Counted from the first letter of the stretch, positions 38,239 through 47,443 are shown. The stretch: DNA of 64,000 bases from Microbacterium wangchenii (GCF_004564355.1 NZ_CP038266.1:1674001-1738000), one strand, 5' to 3'. The notes: generated by a model from the letters alone, not told the origin. Numbers and translations: made by a program.

Positions 38239-38284
38239 CCGGAATCGGGTCGAGTCGGAGGTCTCGCCGCCGTACCCTGACGGC

Positions 38285-38767
38285 ATGACGATCGACATAC
38301 GAACCGTCGCCGCCGGCGACGAGGCCGGATGGTGCGAGCTCTACGAGGGCTACCGGGCGTTCTACGAGATCCCGTCCGACGCGACGGCGGTGAGGACGGC
38401 GTGGGAGTGGGTGGCAGCAGGGGAGCACGGGTTCATCGGGCTCGTCGCGGTCGACGATGGGCGGATTGTGGGGCTGGCGAATCTCCGTCGGTTCGCCCGA
38501 CCTTCCACGGCGGGGATGGGTCTGTACCTCGATGACCTGTTCACGGCCCCCGATGCACGCGGTTCCGGCGTGGCTACCGCACTGCTGAAACGGGCGGGGG
38601 AGATCGCGGCGCAGGAGGGCGCGAACGTCGTCCGCTGGATCACCGCGGAAGACAACGCCACCGCGCGCCGCGTGTACGACACGGTGGCATCGGCCACCCC
38701 CTGGGTCACCTACGACATGCAGCCGGCGGCGCGCACGGGAGTCACAGACGACTCCGGCCGAACATGA
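38285..38767 (+). CDS. GNAT family N-acetyltransferase
   Basis: 160 aa. Acetyl-CoA site visible in LDDLFTAPDARGSGVATALL (about residues 79-98), where ARGSGVA is the Q/RxxGxG/A loop. Target unknown. It overlaps the HdeD-like gene tail-to-tail by 26 bp, so the ends are antisense. Confidence 0.85.
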   Translation: MTIDIRTVAAGDEAGWCELYEGYRAFYEIPSDATAVRTAWEWVAAGEHGFIGLVAVDDGRIVGLANLRRFARPSTAGMGLYLDDLFTAPDARGSGVATALLKRAGEIAAQEGANVVRWITAEDNATARRVYDTVASATPWVTYDMQPAARTGVTDDSGRT

Positions 38768-39299
38768 ACGCGCGCACGATCTGGAGGACCCCGAGCACGA
38801 TGAGTCCGATGCCGAGGAACACCCACAGCAGCGCCACGTAGGCCGGTGTGAACACGAGGACGATGCCGGCGAGGATGCTGACGATCGCGAAGAAGATCGT
38901 CCAGCCCTTCGATGCCGCGTCGCCCAGCGTGGAGAGGGAGACGACGCCCTCGACGATCCACAGGATTCCCACGAAGACGCCCAGGAAGACGGCGAATCCG
39001 ACCGTCGCCGCAGCGAGGTTGATCAGAGCCACCACGCCTGCGACGACGAAGAGAACGCCCAGAGCGATGTAACCCACGCGGCCCCACCCGCCGAGGGCGC
39101 GCGAGAAGATGCCGAGCGCGGCATACACCAGCCCTGCCACGATCGTCCAGATGGCGATGATGGCGACGGCGACCTCCGCGGTACGCCCGGGCCACACGAG
39201 GATGAGGATTCCCACGATGAGCGACAGCGCACCGCTGACGCCCAGGGCGGTGCGGATCGAGGTCACGGCGCCGCGCTCGAAGGACGTGTCCAGAGACAT
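38742..39299 (-). CDS. HdeD-like DUF308 membrane protein
   Basis: 185 aa, six membrane helices in three hairpins of similar type (for example LIVGILILVWPGRTAEVAVAIIAIW at residues 27-51). HdeD-type proteins are linked to acid resistance in enterobacteria; function here is unproven. ATG at 39299 was taken; the frame stays open upstream but only as antisense low-complexity sequence. Confidence 0.85.
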   Translation of the reverse strand: MSLDTSFERGAVTSIRTALGVSGALSLIVGILILVWPGRTAEVAVAIIAIWTIVAGLVYAALGIFSRALGGWGRVGYIALGVLFVVAGVVALINLAAATVGFAVFLGVFVGILWIVEGVVSLSTLGDAASKGWTIFFAIVSILAGIVLVFTPAYVALLWVFLGIGLIVLGVLQIVRAFMFGRSRL

Positions 39300-39381
39300 G
39301 GCACCCTCCTTTCTGTGAGGAAGCTGAGACGCTTCCGGCTCACCATAGGGCACCGCTGCACGCAGGGGGAGAGGCCCGGGA

Positions 39382-39894
39382 TCAGGGGCCCTTCTCGGGG
39401 TCCTTGCCGCTGTTGCCCTTACCCTTCCCGTCCTCGCCCTTCTCCTTCTCCTTGCCCTTGTCCTTCCCTTTGCCCTTGTCCTCGTTCTTGTTGCCGTTGT
39501 CTGTGGGGTCGTCCTCGTCCTGAGCAGGGTCGGTGTCGCCAGCCGGCGTCTCCACCGGAGTCTGCTCGTCGGGGACGACCGTCGCGGGCTGCTCCGGTTC
39601 GGGTGCCGGGGTCGCGAGCGCGGCGAGGTCGGCTCGGACGAGCGCGATGCTCGCCAGGACGCTGGCCGCGTCATCCGCCGTCAGGGCGCCGGCCTCACGC
39701 GCCGCCCGGACGCGCGACTCGAGCTCGTCGATGGATGTCGTCGCTCCGCTGAGGTCGCCGGCGGCAGCCGATTCGGCAGCGGCGACGACGATCGTGCGCA
39801 GGTCTTCACCGGGCGACGGCGGGCTGCCGCATCCGGACAGCGCCACGGCGGCGGCCAGCAGGAGACCGACGAGGGCCGGTGCTCGGCGCGTCAT
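39382..39894 (-). CDS. Lipoprotein with Lys/Glu/Asp/Gly-rich tail
   Basis: 170 aa, no known family. Signal peptide with lipobox LSGC (Cys22), a helical region (residues 30-95), a Pro/Glu linker, then about 37 residues of K, E, D, G, N repeats ending the protein. Start ATG overlaps the kinase stop (ATGA), so it is co-translated with the kinase and could be a wall-exposed partner. The tail looks intrinsically disordered. Confidence 0.75.
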   Translation of the reverse strand: MTRRAPALVGLLLAAAVALSGCGSPPSPGEDLRTIVVAAAESAAAGDLSGATTSIDELESRVRAAREAGALTADDAASVLASIALVRADLAALATPAPEPEQPATVVPDEQTPVETPAGDTDPAQDEDDPTDNGNKNEDKGKGKDKGKEKEKGEDGKGKGNSGKDPEKGP

Positions 39895-41054
39895 GGCGAC
39901 ACCTGGTCCAGGAGCTGACGCATGTGCTCTCCGAGGGGCTCGGGCAACGCGGGGAGCGTCGGATCGGGCGCCGGAGTGCCGCCCCACACCATGGCCGCAG
40001 CGATGCCTGCGGCGAGCCCGGCGACGAGGAGGACGGCGGCGACGATGAGCCACACGGCGCGCCGTCGTGACGGTCGCGCGGGCTCTGCCGGGATCTCCGA
40101 CGTCTCGTCGGCGGGCAATACCGCCGTCCGGTCGGTGACGTCCTGCGGCCCGGCCTCTGCTCGGGGCGCGGGCAGGGTCACCGGCACCGGGTTCCAGCCC
40201 TCGCTCTCGTCGGTCTTCAATCGCATGGCGGCGCGCTGGACCGCGTGTGCGTCGGGCCGGTGGGCGGGATCCATCGCTGTCATCGCCGACAGGAGGACGC
40301 GCCATCCGTGGGGGAGCGTGGCCGGCACGTCCGGTGAGCGCACGAGCCGTGCGACGAGTGCTTCATGGGGCGTGGCCTGCGCGTACGCGCGTCGCCCCGT
40401 GAGCGATTCGAGCAGCACGAGCCCGAGCGCATACACGTCGGCCGCCGCCGTGGGCGTCTCGCCTCGCGCCTGCTCGGGACTGAGATACGCGGCGGTACCG
40501 ATGAGGGTCCCCGTCGCGGTGACCCGCGCGGAGTCGATGAGGTACGCGATCCCGAAGTCGGCCAGCGTGGCGCGCGGCGGCTGGGAGGGCATCGGGGCGG
40601 GGCGCAGCAGGACGTTGGACGGTTTGACGTCGCGATGCACGATGCCGCGCTCGTGGATGACGTGCAGAGCCTCGGCCAGATCCGCGGCAACGGATGCGGT
40701 GGTGACGGGGTCGAGCGGTGCGCCGGCGATCCGATCGCCGAGGGTGGGGCCGTCGATGAGCTCCATCACGAAGTACGCCGGATCCTCGTCCAGCCGCGCG
40801 TCGAAGAGCGTGACCAGTGACGGGTGGGTCAGGGACGCGAGTACGCGGGTCTCCGACGCCACACGCGCGCGGTCGGCGCCATCGGAGGTGCTCGCGGTGA
40901 AGACCTTGACGGCCACGGCGCGCTCCAGGTGCTCGTCGATCGCGCGATACACGCTGGCGTACCCGCCGCGTCCGATGAGCGCCTCCAGACGGTAGCGACC
41001 GCCCAGTACCCGTCCGGGCGCGGGGGCAGCGGGGGAGTGCGCGAGATCCGTCAC
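39891..41054 (-). CDS. PknB-type membrane Ser/Thr protein kinase
   Basis: 387 aa. Kinase domain 20-285: GRGGYASVYRA glycine loop, AVKVF Lys, HRDVKPSN catalytic loop, DFGIAY, and SPEQARGE activation segment. One membrane helix near residues 338-358 and a short outside tail without PASTA repeats. GTG start. The downstream lipoprotein overlaps it by 4 bp. Regulates processes by phosphorylation; targets unknown. Confidence 0.9.
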   Translation of the reverse strand: MTDLAHSPAAPAPGRVLGGRYRLEALIGRGGYASVYRAIDEHLERAVAVKVFTASTSDGADRARVASETRVLASLTHPSLVTLFDARLDEDPAYFVMELIDGPTLGDRIAGAPLDPVTTASVAADLAEALHVIHERGIVHRDVKPSNVLLRPAPMPSQPPRATLADFGIAYLIDSARVTATGTLIGTAAYLSPEQARGETPTAAADVYALGLVLLESLTGRRAYAQATPHEALVARLVRSPDVPATLPHGWRVLLSAMTAMDPAHRPDAHAVQRAAMRLKTDESEGWNPVPVTLPAPRAEAGPQDVTDRTAVLPADETSEIPAEPARPSRRRAVWLIVAAVLLVAGLAAGIAAAMVWGGTPAPDPTLPALPEPLGEHMRQLLDQVSP

Positions 41055-41203
41055 GGCGTCATTCCCGCCCGTGCGGGTTCTCTCGCGGTCGTGTGCACGG
41101 CCACAGACTACGGCTCCGGCGTACGCCGCAAGAGGTGCGTGCGCAACGCGCTCCGGACTGCTAGTACCGTCGGGGAAACGGAATCGCTGTACGGGGAGGG
41201 TTC

Positions 41204-41758
41204 ATGTCGGCTGCAGCCTCCGGTGAGCGCGCGATGCGCCGCCCCGCATCGCGGCGCCGGCTGTGTCTGGCGGTGGCCATCGTGGGGCTGCTACTGTCCG
41301 GCTGCGCAACGAACGCCGCACCGGGCACACCGTCAACCCCTGGGGGCGCTGCATCCGCGTCTGCGACACCGACCGCCGCGTGCCCGCAGGTCGAAGGCGT
41401 CGACCTGCCGCCGGAGTGCGCGCCCTACGATCCGGAGGCGGCGATGGCCCTCAACGATCGTCACCGCGAGCGGGTGGAGCTGGACGAGGACGCGCAGGGC
41501 GCGAACGCGGAAGTGGTTCCGTCGCTCACCGCCGCGCTCGAAGACCTCCGTGTACGCGGCGCTGCGACGGAGGACAGTGTCCGCGCCGCGCTCTCGGACG
41601 CCGGACTGATCGACGCTCAGGTGCGGGGCGACTACGGCCGCATCCTCTTCGGGGCGGTGGGGCCCGGGGGCGGGTGCGTCTTCGGCGAGGTGGCGGACGC
41701 CGTCGCTGTCGACGTGGGCGGCTACATCCTCGACGGTGGGTGTCTGCCGGCGCAGTGA
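41204..41758 (+). CDS. Hypothetical lipoprotein
   Basis: 184 aa. Signal peptide with lipobox LSGC (Cys34 from ATG at 41204; an ATG at 41234 would shorten the N-terminus). The mature protein has a Thr/Ser/Ala-rich linker then an acidic globular part with Cys residues (CPQVEG, PPECAPY, GGCVFGEVA, GGCLP) that could form disulfides. No family recognised. Divergent from the kinase gene (149-bp gap). Confidence 0.7.
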   Translation: MSAAASGERAMRRPASRRRLCLAVAIVGLLLSGCATNAAPGTPSTPGGAASASATPTAACPQVEGVDLPPECAPYDPEAAMALNDRHRERVELDEDAQGANAEVVPSLTAALEDLRVRGAATEDSVRAALSDAGLIDAQVRGDYGRILFGAVGPGGGCVFGEVADAVAVDVGGYILDGGCLPAQ

Positions 41759-41829
41759 CGCGGGTCCGCCCTCGAACTCATCTCCGACGGGTGACCGCAC
41801 TCACGCTGTGGGCGGCGTGCCCATCGCTG

Positions 41830-42696
41830 TCACCGCCGCGTCGGGGGCGCTGACCGTGGGCTCTTCTCACCGTCGAGGAGCCACCAATCGCCGAGTCGCG
41901 CTGCGGCGGCGCGCTCGACGAGCGCATCGTCCACAAGGTCCCGCCCACGCAGGACGTCGAGAATCTCGCGGCGCTCGGCGAGCAGCGCCTGCTGTTCATC
42001 GCTGGGCAGCGCACGCATGCGCGCGCCGACCGCAATCAGCCTTGTCTCCCGCACGGTGTGGCTGCGCGAGGCGACCAAGCGTGCGACCAGGCCGACAGCG
42101 CCCAGCACGCCCGTGGCGATGATGGGCACCGCGAGCATCGCCAGATCCGCCGGCCCGGAACGCGCGGTGTGCCACCACATCGCGACGGCTGCCGCCGCTA
42201 CCGCGAGCGACGCAGCCGCGATTCCGTAACCATCTCTCGGGCGGCCGGAGCGCCACCAATCGGCCAGCGCCCACGCCTGACCGACCGCGGCGATCCAGAA
42301 GCAGATCGCAGCGACCGAGCGCGCGAGATCGGGGCTCATGAGGCCGGTGCCGGAGAACACATCGGCCCCCGAGCCGCCGATAGGGGCCAGCACCCCGCCG
42401 AGCGGAGCCACCAGGGTGATCCCCTTCACGAGCAGGACGATCGTCGAGAGCGCCATCCCACTCCGCAGCGATGGAGTCCCGAGCGCCTGCAACCACTCGA
42501 GCGTGGCCAATCGCACACCGTCCTCGAACCGATCCTCGCGAGCGGTGCGGACGGCGCTGGATTCGGTCACAACACTGGTTGTAGCAGAGATGGGTGCAGC
42601 CGTGCGGATCGCCTTCGCCGGGGTGCGCACGTGGACCACTCGGATGCGCGACGATCCGGCCGAGTCGTGCACAGGGACCTGCACCTCGAACTTCAT
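41830..42696 (-). CDS. Hypothetical four-helix membrane protein
   Basis: 288 aa from ATG at 42696. N-terminal soluble part (about 80 residues), four membrane helices between residues 80 and 205 (for example MALSTIVLLVKGITLVAPLGG), and a C-terminal cytoplasmic helical region with charged ends. No family recognised. An alternative start at 42816 would add 40 residues, encoded partly by a 7-bp tandem repeat; the Shine-Dalgarno evidence for either is weak. Confidence 0.6.
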   Translation of the reverse strand: MKFEVQVPVHDSAGSSRIRVVHVRTPAKAIRTAAPISATTSVVTESSAVRTAREDRFEDGVRLATLEWLQALGTPSLRSGMALSTIVLLVKGITLVAPLGGVLAPIGGSGADVFSGTGLMSPDLARSVAAICFWIAAVGQAWALADWWRSGRPRDGYGIAAASLAVAAAAVAMWWHTARSGPADLAMLAVPIIATGVLGAVGLVARLVASRSHTVRETRLIAVGARMRALPSDEQQALLAERREILDVLRGRDLVDDALVERAAAARLGDWWLLDGEKSPRSAPPTRR

Positions 42697-42770
42697 TACA
42701 GGACGGTGAAGGCGCGTGGCGTGGGCAGCGTTGGCGAAACGGGTGCGCCGGGGGAGCGGGACGTCAGGCG

Positions 42771-42798
42771 TCTGCGCTCTGCGCTCTGCGCTCTGCGG
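42771..42798. repeat. 7-bp tandem repeat TCTGCGC x4
   Basis: Three exact copies of TCTGCGC followed by TCTGCGG, upstream of or within the 5' end of the membrane-protein gene on the minus strand. A 7-bp unit shifts frame if copy number changes. Confidence 0.8.
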
Positions 42799-42900
42799 CA
42801 GCATGTCGCGGTCCATTCGAACGATGAGGTAACCGGCGAGGGCGCCTCCACAGCGCGCGGAACAGGAGCGGTTCGGCGGGAGCCTCCGCAGTTTGCTCCG

Positions 42901-43950
42901 TCACGTGCGGCTTGCTCGCGGTGCGGCTGTCGACTCCCTGACTATCAGCCGGGGCGGGGGATCGGTGATCAGCGCCCCCTGCCCCCCTGACTTACCCGCG
43001 AGGATGTCGAGGAGAAGGCCGGCTGCCGTTTCGCCGAGCTCGAAAAGGGGAAGCTGAACCGTCGTCAGCGGGACGGTCAGGTACTTCGCCAGCCATGCAT
43101 CATGGATGGCGACGACAGAGACATCGTGGGGAACGCGCACGCCAACCGAGCGCAGGACGGCGAGCACGCCCGAAGCGGTGACGAGATTGGCCACGACGAT
43201 TGCCGTGGGCAGAGCCGGCATATTCAGGATTGCGTTTGCCGCCGCCTCGCCGTGCTCTGCCGTCCACCCGGCGTTGATCATTTGCGCCCCCGCGCCCCTC
43301 TCGATGCCGCGCAGCGCATCCTCGTATCCGCGTTGGCGGCCCAGGGAAGTGATGGAGCCTTCTGGCCCGCCGACGAACGCCACGTCGGTGTGACCCAGAG
43401 CGATCAGGTGCTCTGCAGCCGTGCGCCCCGCGCTCACGTCGTCGAGACGCGCGGAAGGAACCAGGCCAGAACTGTCCGCATTCACCAGAACTGCGGGCAC
43501 ATGACGCGAGACGTCTTCGATCAAGGTGTCATGGTGACCGTGACCGACGTGCAGGATGACGCCAGCCAACCTGCCACGGGCGAGGAAAGAACTCAGTCGG
43601 CTGCTCTCCGCGGCGAGCTGCTCGGAATCCGCAAGGAGCGTGACGTATCCGGCCTCCGCGCAGCGCCCGCGCACGCCCTCGAGCACCGTGGTGTTCATGG
43701 GGCTCGCCAGGTTGTGCATAACCAACCCGATTGCATCCGAGCGTGATTTCCGCAGGGAACGCGCGATGCTGTTCGGCGCGTAGCCCAGTTCTTTGGCCGC
43801 TTCGATGACACGCTGGCGTGTCTCCTCGCGGACACGCACGGCGGGATCGTCGTTGAGCACGCGCGAGGCGATCGTCGTCGACACGTCGGCGCGAGACGCG
43901 ACATCTCGGAGAGTCGGATTGGCCTCTCGTTTCTTCGTCGCTGCCGACAT
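42901..43950 (-). CDS. LacI family transcriptional regulator
   Basis: 349 aa. HTH at residues 13-35 (TLRDVASRADVSTTIASRVLND), periplasmic-binding-like sensor domain from residue 70. Divergent from an FAD oxidoreductase/transporter pair, with a palindrome and promoter in between, so it most likely represses that pair until a substrate binds. Ligand not predictable. Confidence 0.9.
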   Translation of the reverse strand: MSAATKKREANPTLRDVASRADVSTTIASRVLNDDPAVRVREETRQRVIEAAKELGYAPNSIARSLRKSRSDAIGLVMHNLASPMNTTVLEGVRGRCAEAGYVTLLADSEQLAAESSRLSSFLARGRLAGVILHVGHGHHDTLIEDVSRHVPAVLVNADSSGLVPSARLDDVSAGRTAAEHLIALGHTDVAFVGGPEGSITSLGRQRGYEDALRGIERGAGAQMINAGWTAEHGEAAANAILNMPALPTAIVVANLVTASGVLAVLRSVGVRVPHDVSVVAIHDAWLAKYLTVPLTTVQLPLFELGETAAGLLLDILAGKSGGQGALITDPPPRLIVRESTAAPRASRT

Positions 43951-43971
43951 TGCCCCATGCTATCGGCTGGA

Positions 43972-44000
43972 TTGACGTCCTAGCGGGCGCGCTCTACGAT
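43972..44000 (+). promoter_or_regulatory. Sigma-70-type promoter for the oxidoreductase operon
   Basis: TTGACG (43972-43977), 17-bp spacer, TACGAT (43995-44000). Good match to the actinobacterial housekeeping consensus. Confidence 0.65.
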
Positions 44001-44001
44001 C

Positions 44002-44019
44002 TGAGCAATCGATTGTTCA
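44002..44019. promoter_or_regulatory. LacI-type operator
   Basis: 18-bp imperfect palindrome TGAGCAATCGATTGTTCA centred on CG, the centre typical of LacI/GalR operators. It lies 1 bp after the -10 box, where a bound repressor would block transcription. Confidence 0.7.
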
Positions 44020-44059
44020 CAGCAGCCGATGCGATGCCGACCCACGTTTGGAGAACAGA

Positions 44060-45436
44060 GTGACCACGCCCCAGCTTCGAGAGAGATCCATCAGCTACGA
44101 CGTCGCCGTGATCGGCGGTGGTCCTGGAGGATTCCCGGCAGCACTGGCCGCAGCAAGGAACGGCGCGAAGACCATCCTGGTGGAGCGCACGGCGGCGCTT
44201 GGGGGAGCGGCTGCTTCCGGGTTGAGCATTCTGGGCTTTCTGGATCGCTCCGGGAACAAAGCGCTCGATGGTATCCCGCAGGAGTTCATGGATCGGCTGG
44301 CTGCTTTGGGAGGCGCCCCAGGCCACTTCTGGTGTCCGGTTCACAACTCGATCTCCCCGGTCTCATCGGACCTCGTCAAGATCGTGGCGGTCCAGATGTG
44401 CCAGGAGGCCGGCGTCGACATCCTCTTCGAGAACGAACTGATCGGTGCGGAGGTTGAAGACTCTCAGCTTCGCGCGGTGACGGTGTTCGGAAAGCTGACC
44501 AACACGCGGATTGAGGCGCGGCAATTCATCGACGCCACGGGCGACGGTGACCTCGCCTACCTTGCCGGCGTTCCCTTCACGCGGGGACAGGAAGGCACAG
44601 AGATCATGCAGCCCAGCACGCTCGTGTTCACGGTCGCCGGCCACGATCTCGAACGACTCTTTGCCTTCCTCGATGAGCACCCCGAGGAGATGGGGATCAA
44701 GGAGGACTATGCCGAGGGATATGACGTCGACTTCCTTCGGAAGACGCGCGGGCACTGCTTCATCGGTCTGACCGACCTCGTACGCAAGGCGCGTGAGGCC
44801 GGTGACTTCTCTGTTCCCCGCAACCAGTTCATCCACATCGCCACGGCCTCGGAGAAGCTGCTGACGATCAACACCTCTCGGGTTACGCGCATCGACGCGT
44901 CTGACCCTGTGGAACTCTCTGCCGGGCTGGAGACGGGGTACGAGCAGGTTCTCGAGATTGTGAACTTCATGCGGAGGTATGTGCCCGGCTTCGAGGATGT
45001 CGTCATCTCGCAGATCGCGCCCGCGCTCGGCATCCGGGAGACACGGCACTTCCTGGGCGAGACGCGACTCACGATGGAGACCCTCTACTCGACTGAGACG
45101 ACGGAGAAGGCGATCGCGCAGTCGGCTTACAACGTGGATATCCACTCGGGCACGGGGGAGGGGATCGAACTTTCGGTGATCGAGAAGCCCTACGGCATCC
45201 CGTATAACTGCTTGGTACCTCAAGGCGTCGACGGCCTGCTGCTGAGCGGACGGACCATCTCGGTGGACTCGACAGTGTTCGCGTCGGCTCGTGTCATGGG
45301 CACGTGCATGGCCGTCGCAGAGGCCGCCGGGACGGCGGCGGCGATAGCACTAGGTTCCTCGTCACGGGTCCGCGACGTGAACGTGGATGAGCTCCGGAAG
45401 AAGCTTGTCGCTGAAGGCGCGATGGTTCCCGCGTGA
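44060..45436 (+). CDS. FAD-dependent oxidoreductase (FAD_oxidored family)
   Basis: 458 aa. VIGGGPGGFPAALAAARNG (residues 17-35) is the FAD dinucleotide site; DATGDGDLAYLAG near 165 and GLLLSGRTISVD near 398 fit the FAD_oxidored (PF12831-like) group. GTG at 44060 chosen because GGAG lies 6 bp upstream; a TTG at 44048 is the alternative. Same transcript as the MHS transporter. Oxidises an unknown imported compound. Confidence 0.85.
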   Translation: MTTPQLRERSISYDVAVIGGGPGGFPAALAAARNGAKTILVERTAALGGAAASGLSILGFLDRSGNKALDGIPQEFMDRLAALGGAPGHFWCPVHNSISPVSSDLVKIVAVQMCQEAGVDILFENELIGAEVEDSQLRAVTVFGKLTNTRIEARQFIDATGDGDLAYLAGVPFTRGQEGTEIMQPSTLVFTVAGHDLERLFAFLDEHPEEMGIKEDYAEGYDVDFLRKTRGHCFIGLTDLVRKAREAGDFSVPRNQFIHIATASEKLLTINTSRVTRIDASDPVELSAGLETGYEQVLEIVNFMRRYVPGFEDVVISQIAPALGIRETRHFLGETRLTMETLYSTETTEKAIAQSAYNVDIHSGTGEGIELSVIEKPYGIPYNCLVPQGVDGLLLSGRTISVDSTVFASARVMGTCMAVAEAAGTAAAIALGSSSRVRDVNVDELRKKLVAEGAMVPA

Positions 45437-45482
45437 CCCACCGTCCACGCCCCAATGACCTACACGAGATAAGGATCACGAC

Positions 45483-46787
45483 ATGAGCAAGGTCGCTCAG
45501 CAGGAGCCGACGGACCTGTCCCGCCGGGACTCTCGGCGCACATTGATGGCCAGTACGGTCGGAACCGTCCTGGAGTGGTACGACTTCAACCTGTACGGAC
45601 TCGCGGCCGCACTGGTGTTCGGCCCCCTGATGTTCGGTGAATCGGGTATCGGCGGAACCCTCGCAGCGTTCGCTTCGCTCGGTGTCGGTTTCCTCGCCCG
45701 ACCGATCGGTGGATTCGTCTTGGGGAATCTCGGCGACAAGATCGGGCGGAAGCCGATTCTGATGTTCACCTTCATCACGATGGGGCTGAGTTCCGCGCTC
45801 ATCGGCCTGTTGCCGACGAACGCGCAGATCGGGATCTGGGCACCCATTCTGCTGGTCTTCCTGCGCATCGTTCAAGGCTTCGCCGTCGGCGGCGAGTTCG
45901 CCGGCGCGACGCTGATGACGATGGAAAATGCGCCGATCAGACGCCGGGGCGTATTCGGCGCGCTGCCGTCGATGGGAACGGGCGCCGGATTCGTCCTCGC
46001 CACGATCGTCTTCGCCCTGGTCTCTGCCTTGCCGAATGAGGCCTTCCTTGCGTGGGGGTGGCGGATCCCCTTCCTGGCGAGCGTCGTCCTCGTCGTCTTT
46101 GGAGTCATCATCCGGTCGAGGCTTCCCGAGACGCGCGCGTTCTCCGACATCAAGGAAGAGGAGAAGGAGAGCACTCCGGTCCTCACGGCGTTCACGAAGC
46201 ACCCCACCGCGATTCTGCGAACGATCGGTCTGGTGATGGGCGGGGCAGTATGGGGATACCTGATTCAGACCTTCTCGCTGTCGTATGGCACGGCAGAGTT
46301 GGGAATGGATCGGACGATCCTGCTGTGGGCGATCGGGATCGCTGCAGCGCTGGAGATGGCGACCATCCCGTTCTGGGGCTGGCTGTCTGACAAGGTCGGA
46401 CGCAAGCGGGTCATCATCACCGGCGTCATCCTCACCGCGCTATTCGTCTTTCCGTTCTTCTGGCTTTTCAACACCCGAGAGCCTTGGCTCGTCTTCCTCG
46501 CGGTCGTCATCGGCCTTCCCGTCCTGAAAGACATGATCTTCGGGCCTCAGGCGGCGTTCGCGGCGGAGATGTTCAGTTCCAACGTGCGGTACAGCGGCGT
46601 GAGTGCGGGCCGCGAACTCGGAGGAGCGATCTTCGGCGGCACTGCGCCTTTCATCGCCACCATGCTGATCGCCCTCGGCGGCGGCATCTGGCCACTGGCG
46701 ATCTACATCATCCTCACGCTGGCAATAACCGGCTTCACGGTCCTGACCGCTCCGAACAATCAGCACAAGGATCTGCGCGAGATCTGA
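45483..46787 (+). CDS. MFS transporter, metabolite:H+ symporter (MHS) type
   Basis: 434 aa, 12 membrane helices. TVGTVLEWYDFNLYGLAA near residue 26 and GNLGDKIGRKP near 83 mark the MHS group (ProP/ShiA/citrate-like uptake). RRRGVFGAL at the middle. Probably imports the substrate of the FAD enzyme 46 bp upstream. Followed by a terminator hairpin. Confidence 0.88.
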   Translation: MSKVAQQEPTDLSRRDSRRTLMASTVGTVLEWYDFNLYGLAAALVFGPLMFGESGIGGTLAAFASLGVGFLARPIGGFVLGNLGDKIGRKPILMFTFITMGLSSALIGLLPTNAQIGIWAPILLVFLRIVQGFAVGGEFAGATLMTMENAPIRRRGVFGALPSMGTGAGFVLATIVFALVSALPNEAFLAWGWRIPFLASVVLVVFGVIIRSRLPETRAFSDIKEEEKESTPVLTAFTKHPTAILRTIGLVMGGAVWGYLIQTFSLSYGTAELGMDRTILLWAIGIAAALEMATIPFWGWLSDKVGRKRVIITGVILTALFVFPFFWLFNTREPWLVFLAVVIGLPVLKDMIFGPQAAFAAEMFSSNVRYSGVSAGRELGGAIFGGTAPFIATMLIALGGGIWPLAIYIILTLAITGFTVLTAPNNQHKDLREI

Positions 46788-46818
46788 TTGCGCATTGGGT
46801 CGCGTCCGCATGGCCGAA

Positions 46819-46855
46819 TGGAGGCCGCATCCGCTTGAGCGTGGTGCGGCCTCCA
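46819..46855 (+). terminator. Terminator hairpin after the MFS gene
   Basis: TGGAGGCCGCA and TGCGGCCTCCA, perfect 11-bp stem, 15-nt loop, 32 bp past the stop codon. No T run. Confidence 0.7.
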
Positions 46856-46915
46856 CTCGTGTCCATTGCAGCGGGACGAGTTCGGGCTTTTCCGCCGGGG
46901 TCGGACTCATTGCCG

Positions 46916-46929
46916 ATAATGCACATTAT
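46916..46929. promoter_or_regulatory. AT-rich inverted repeat upstream of the GNAT gene
   Basis: ATAATG-CA-CATTAT within an unusually AT-rich stretch; nearby TGCACATTATG and CACTATGTGCA are also partly complementary. Could be a promoter/operator for the acetyltransferase. Confidence 0.3.
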
Positions 46930-46967
46930 GTCAGCTCGGAACCACACTATGTGCAAGTCTCGCAATC

Positions 46968-46985
46968 GTGAAGAAACGGGTAACG
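46968..46985. repeat. 18-bp direct repeat, left copy
   Basis: GTGAAGAAACGGGTAACG, 14 bp before the GNAT start. It matches the copy at 47478-47495 at 17 of 18 positions, so the gene is bracketed. It also contains the left arm of the 42-nt repeat family. Confidence 0.8.
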
Positions 46986-46999
46986 CATAGGCTCGGGGC

Positions 47000-47443
47000 G
47001 TGACGGACGACATCGATACTGCGATCGTTGAGACCCTGACGAACGACGATCTTCGAGCGGTGGATGCTCTCCTCCCTCAGCTGTCGTCGACGGCCAGGTT
47101 CGACGCCGGCCGTGTGCAGGCAATGATCGACGCGCCGGCCGTGGATCTCTTCGTTGCGCGCGACGCGGGAGCCATGGTGGGTATGGCAACTCTGGTGACT
47201 TTCCCGCTGGTGACCGGCTGGCGCGGCATCGTGGAGGACGTCGTTGTCAGCCAGCAGGCGCGCGGACGCGGCATCGCCCGCCTGCTGCTCGAAGCTATCA
47301 CCGAGGAAGCGGCTCGCAGGCGACTTCGCACGCTCGATCTGACCTCTCGCCCGTCGCGAGAGTCGGCACTGAGGCTCTACGAGTCCGTGGGCTTTGAGCC
47401 CCGAGAGACGAACGTTATGCGGTACGTGCCAGCACTCCGATGA
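47000..47443 (+). CDS. GNAT family N-acetyltransferase
   Basis: 147 aa. VEDVVVSQQARGRGIARLLLEA (about 74-95) is the acetyl-CoA binding motif (QARGRGIA), and ALRLYESVGFEPRETNVMRYV the typical C-terminal strand. Acetylates an unknown amine. GTG start. Bracketed by 18-bp direct repeats, hence possibly acquired as a cassette. The spacer after it holds more copies of the repeat. Confidence 0.85.
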   Translation: MTDDIDTAIVETLTNDDLRAVDALLPQLSSTARFDAGRVQAMIDAPAVDLFVARDAGAMVGMATLVTFPLVTGWRGIVEDVVVSQQARGRGIARLLLEAITEEAARRRLRTLDLTSRPSRESALRLYESVGFEPRETNVMRYVPALR

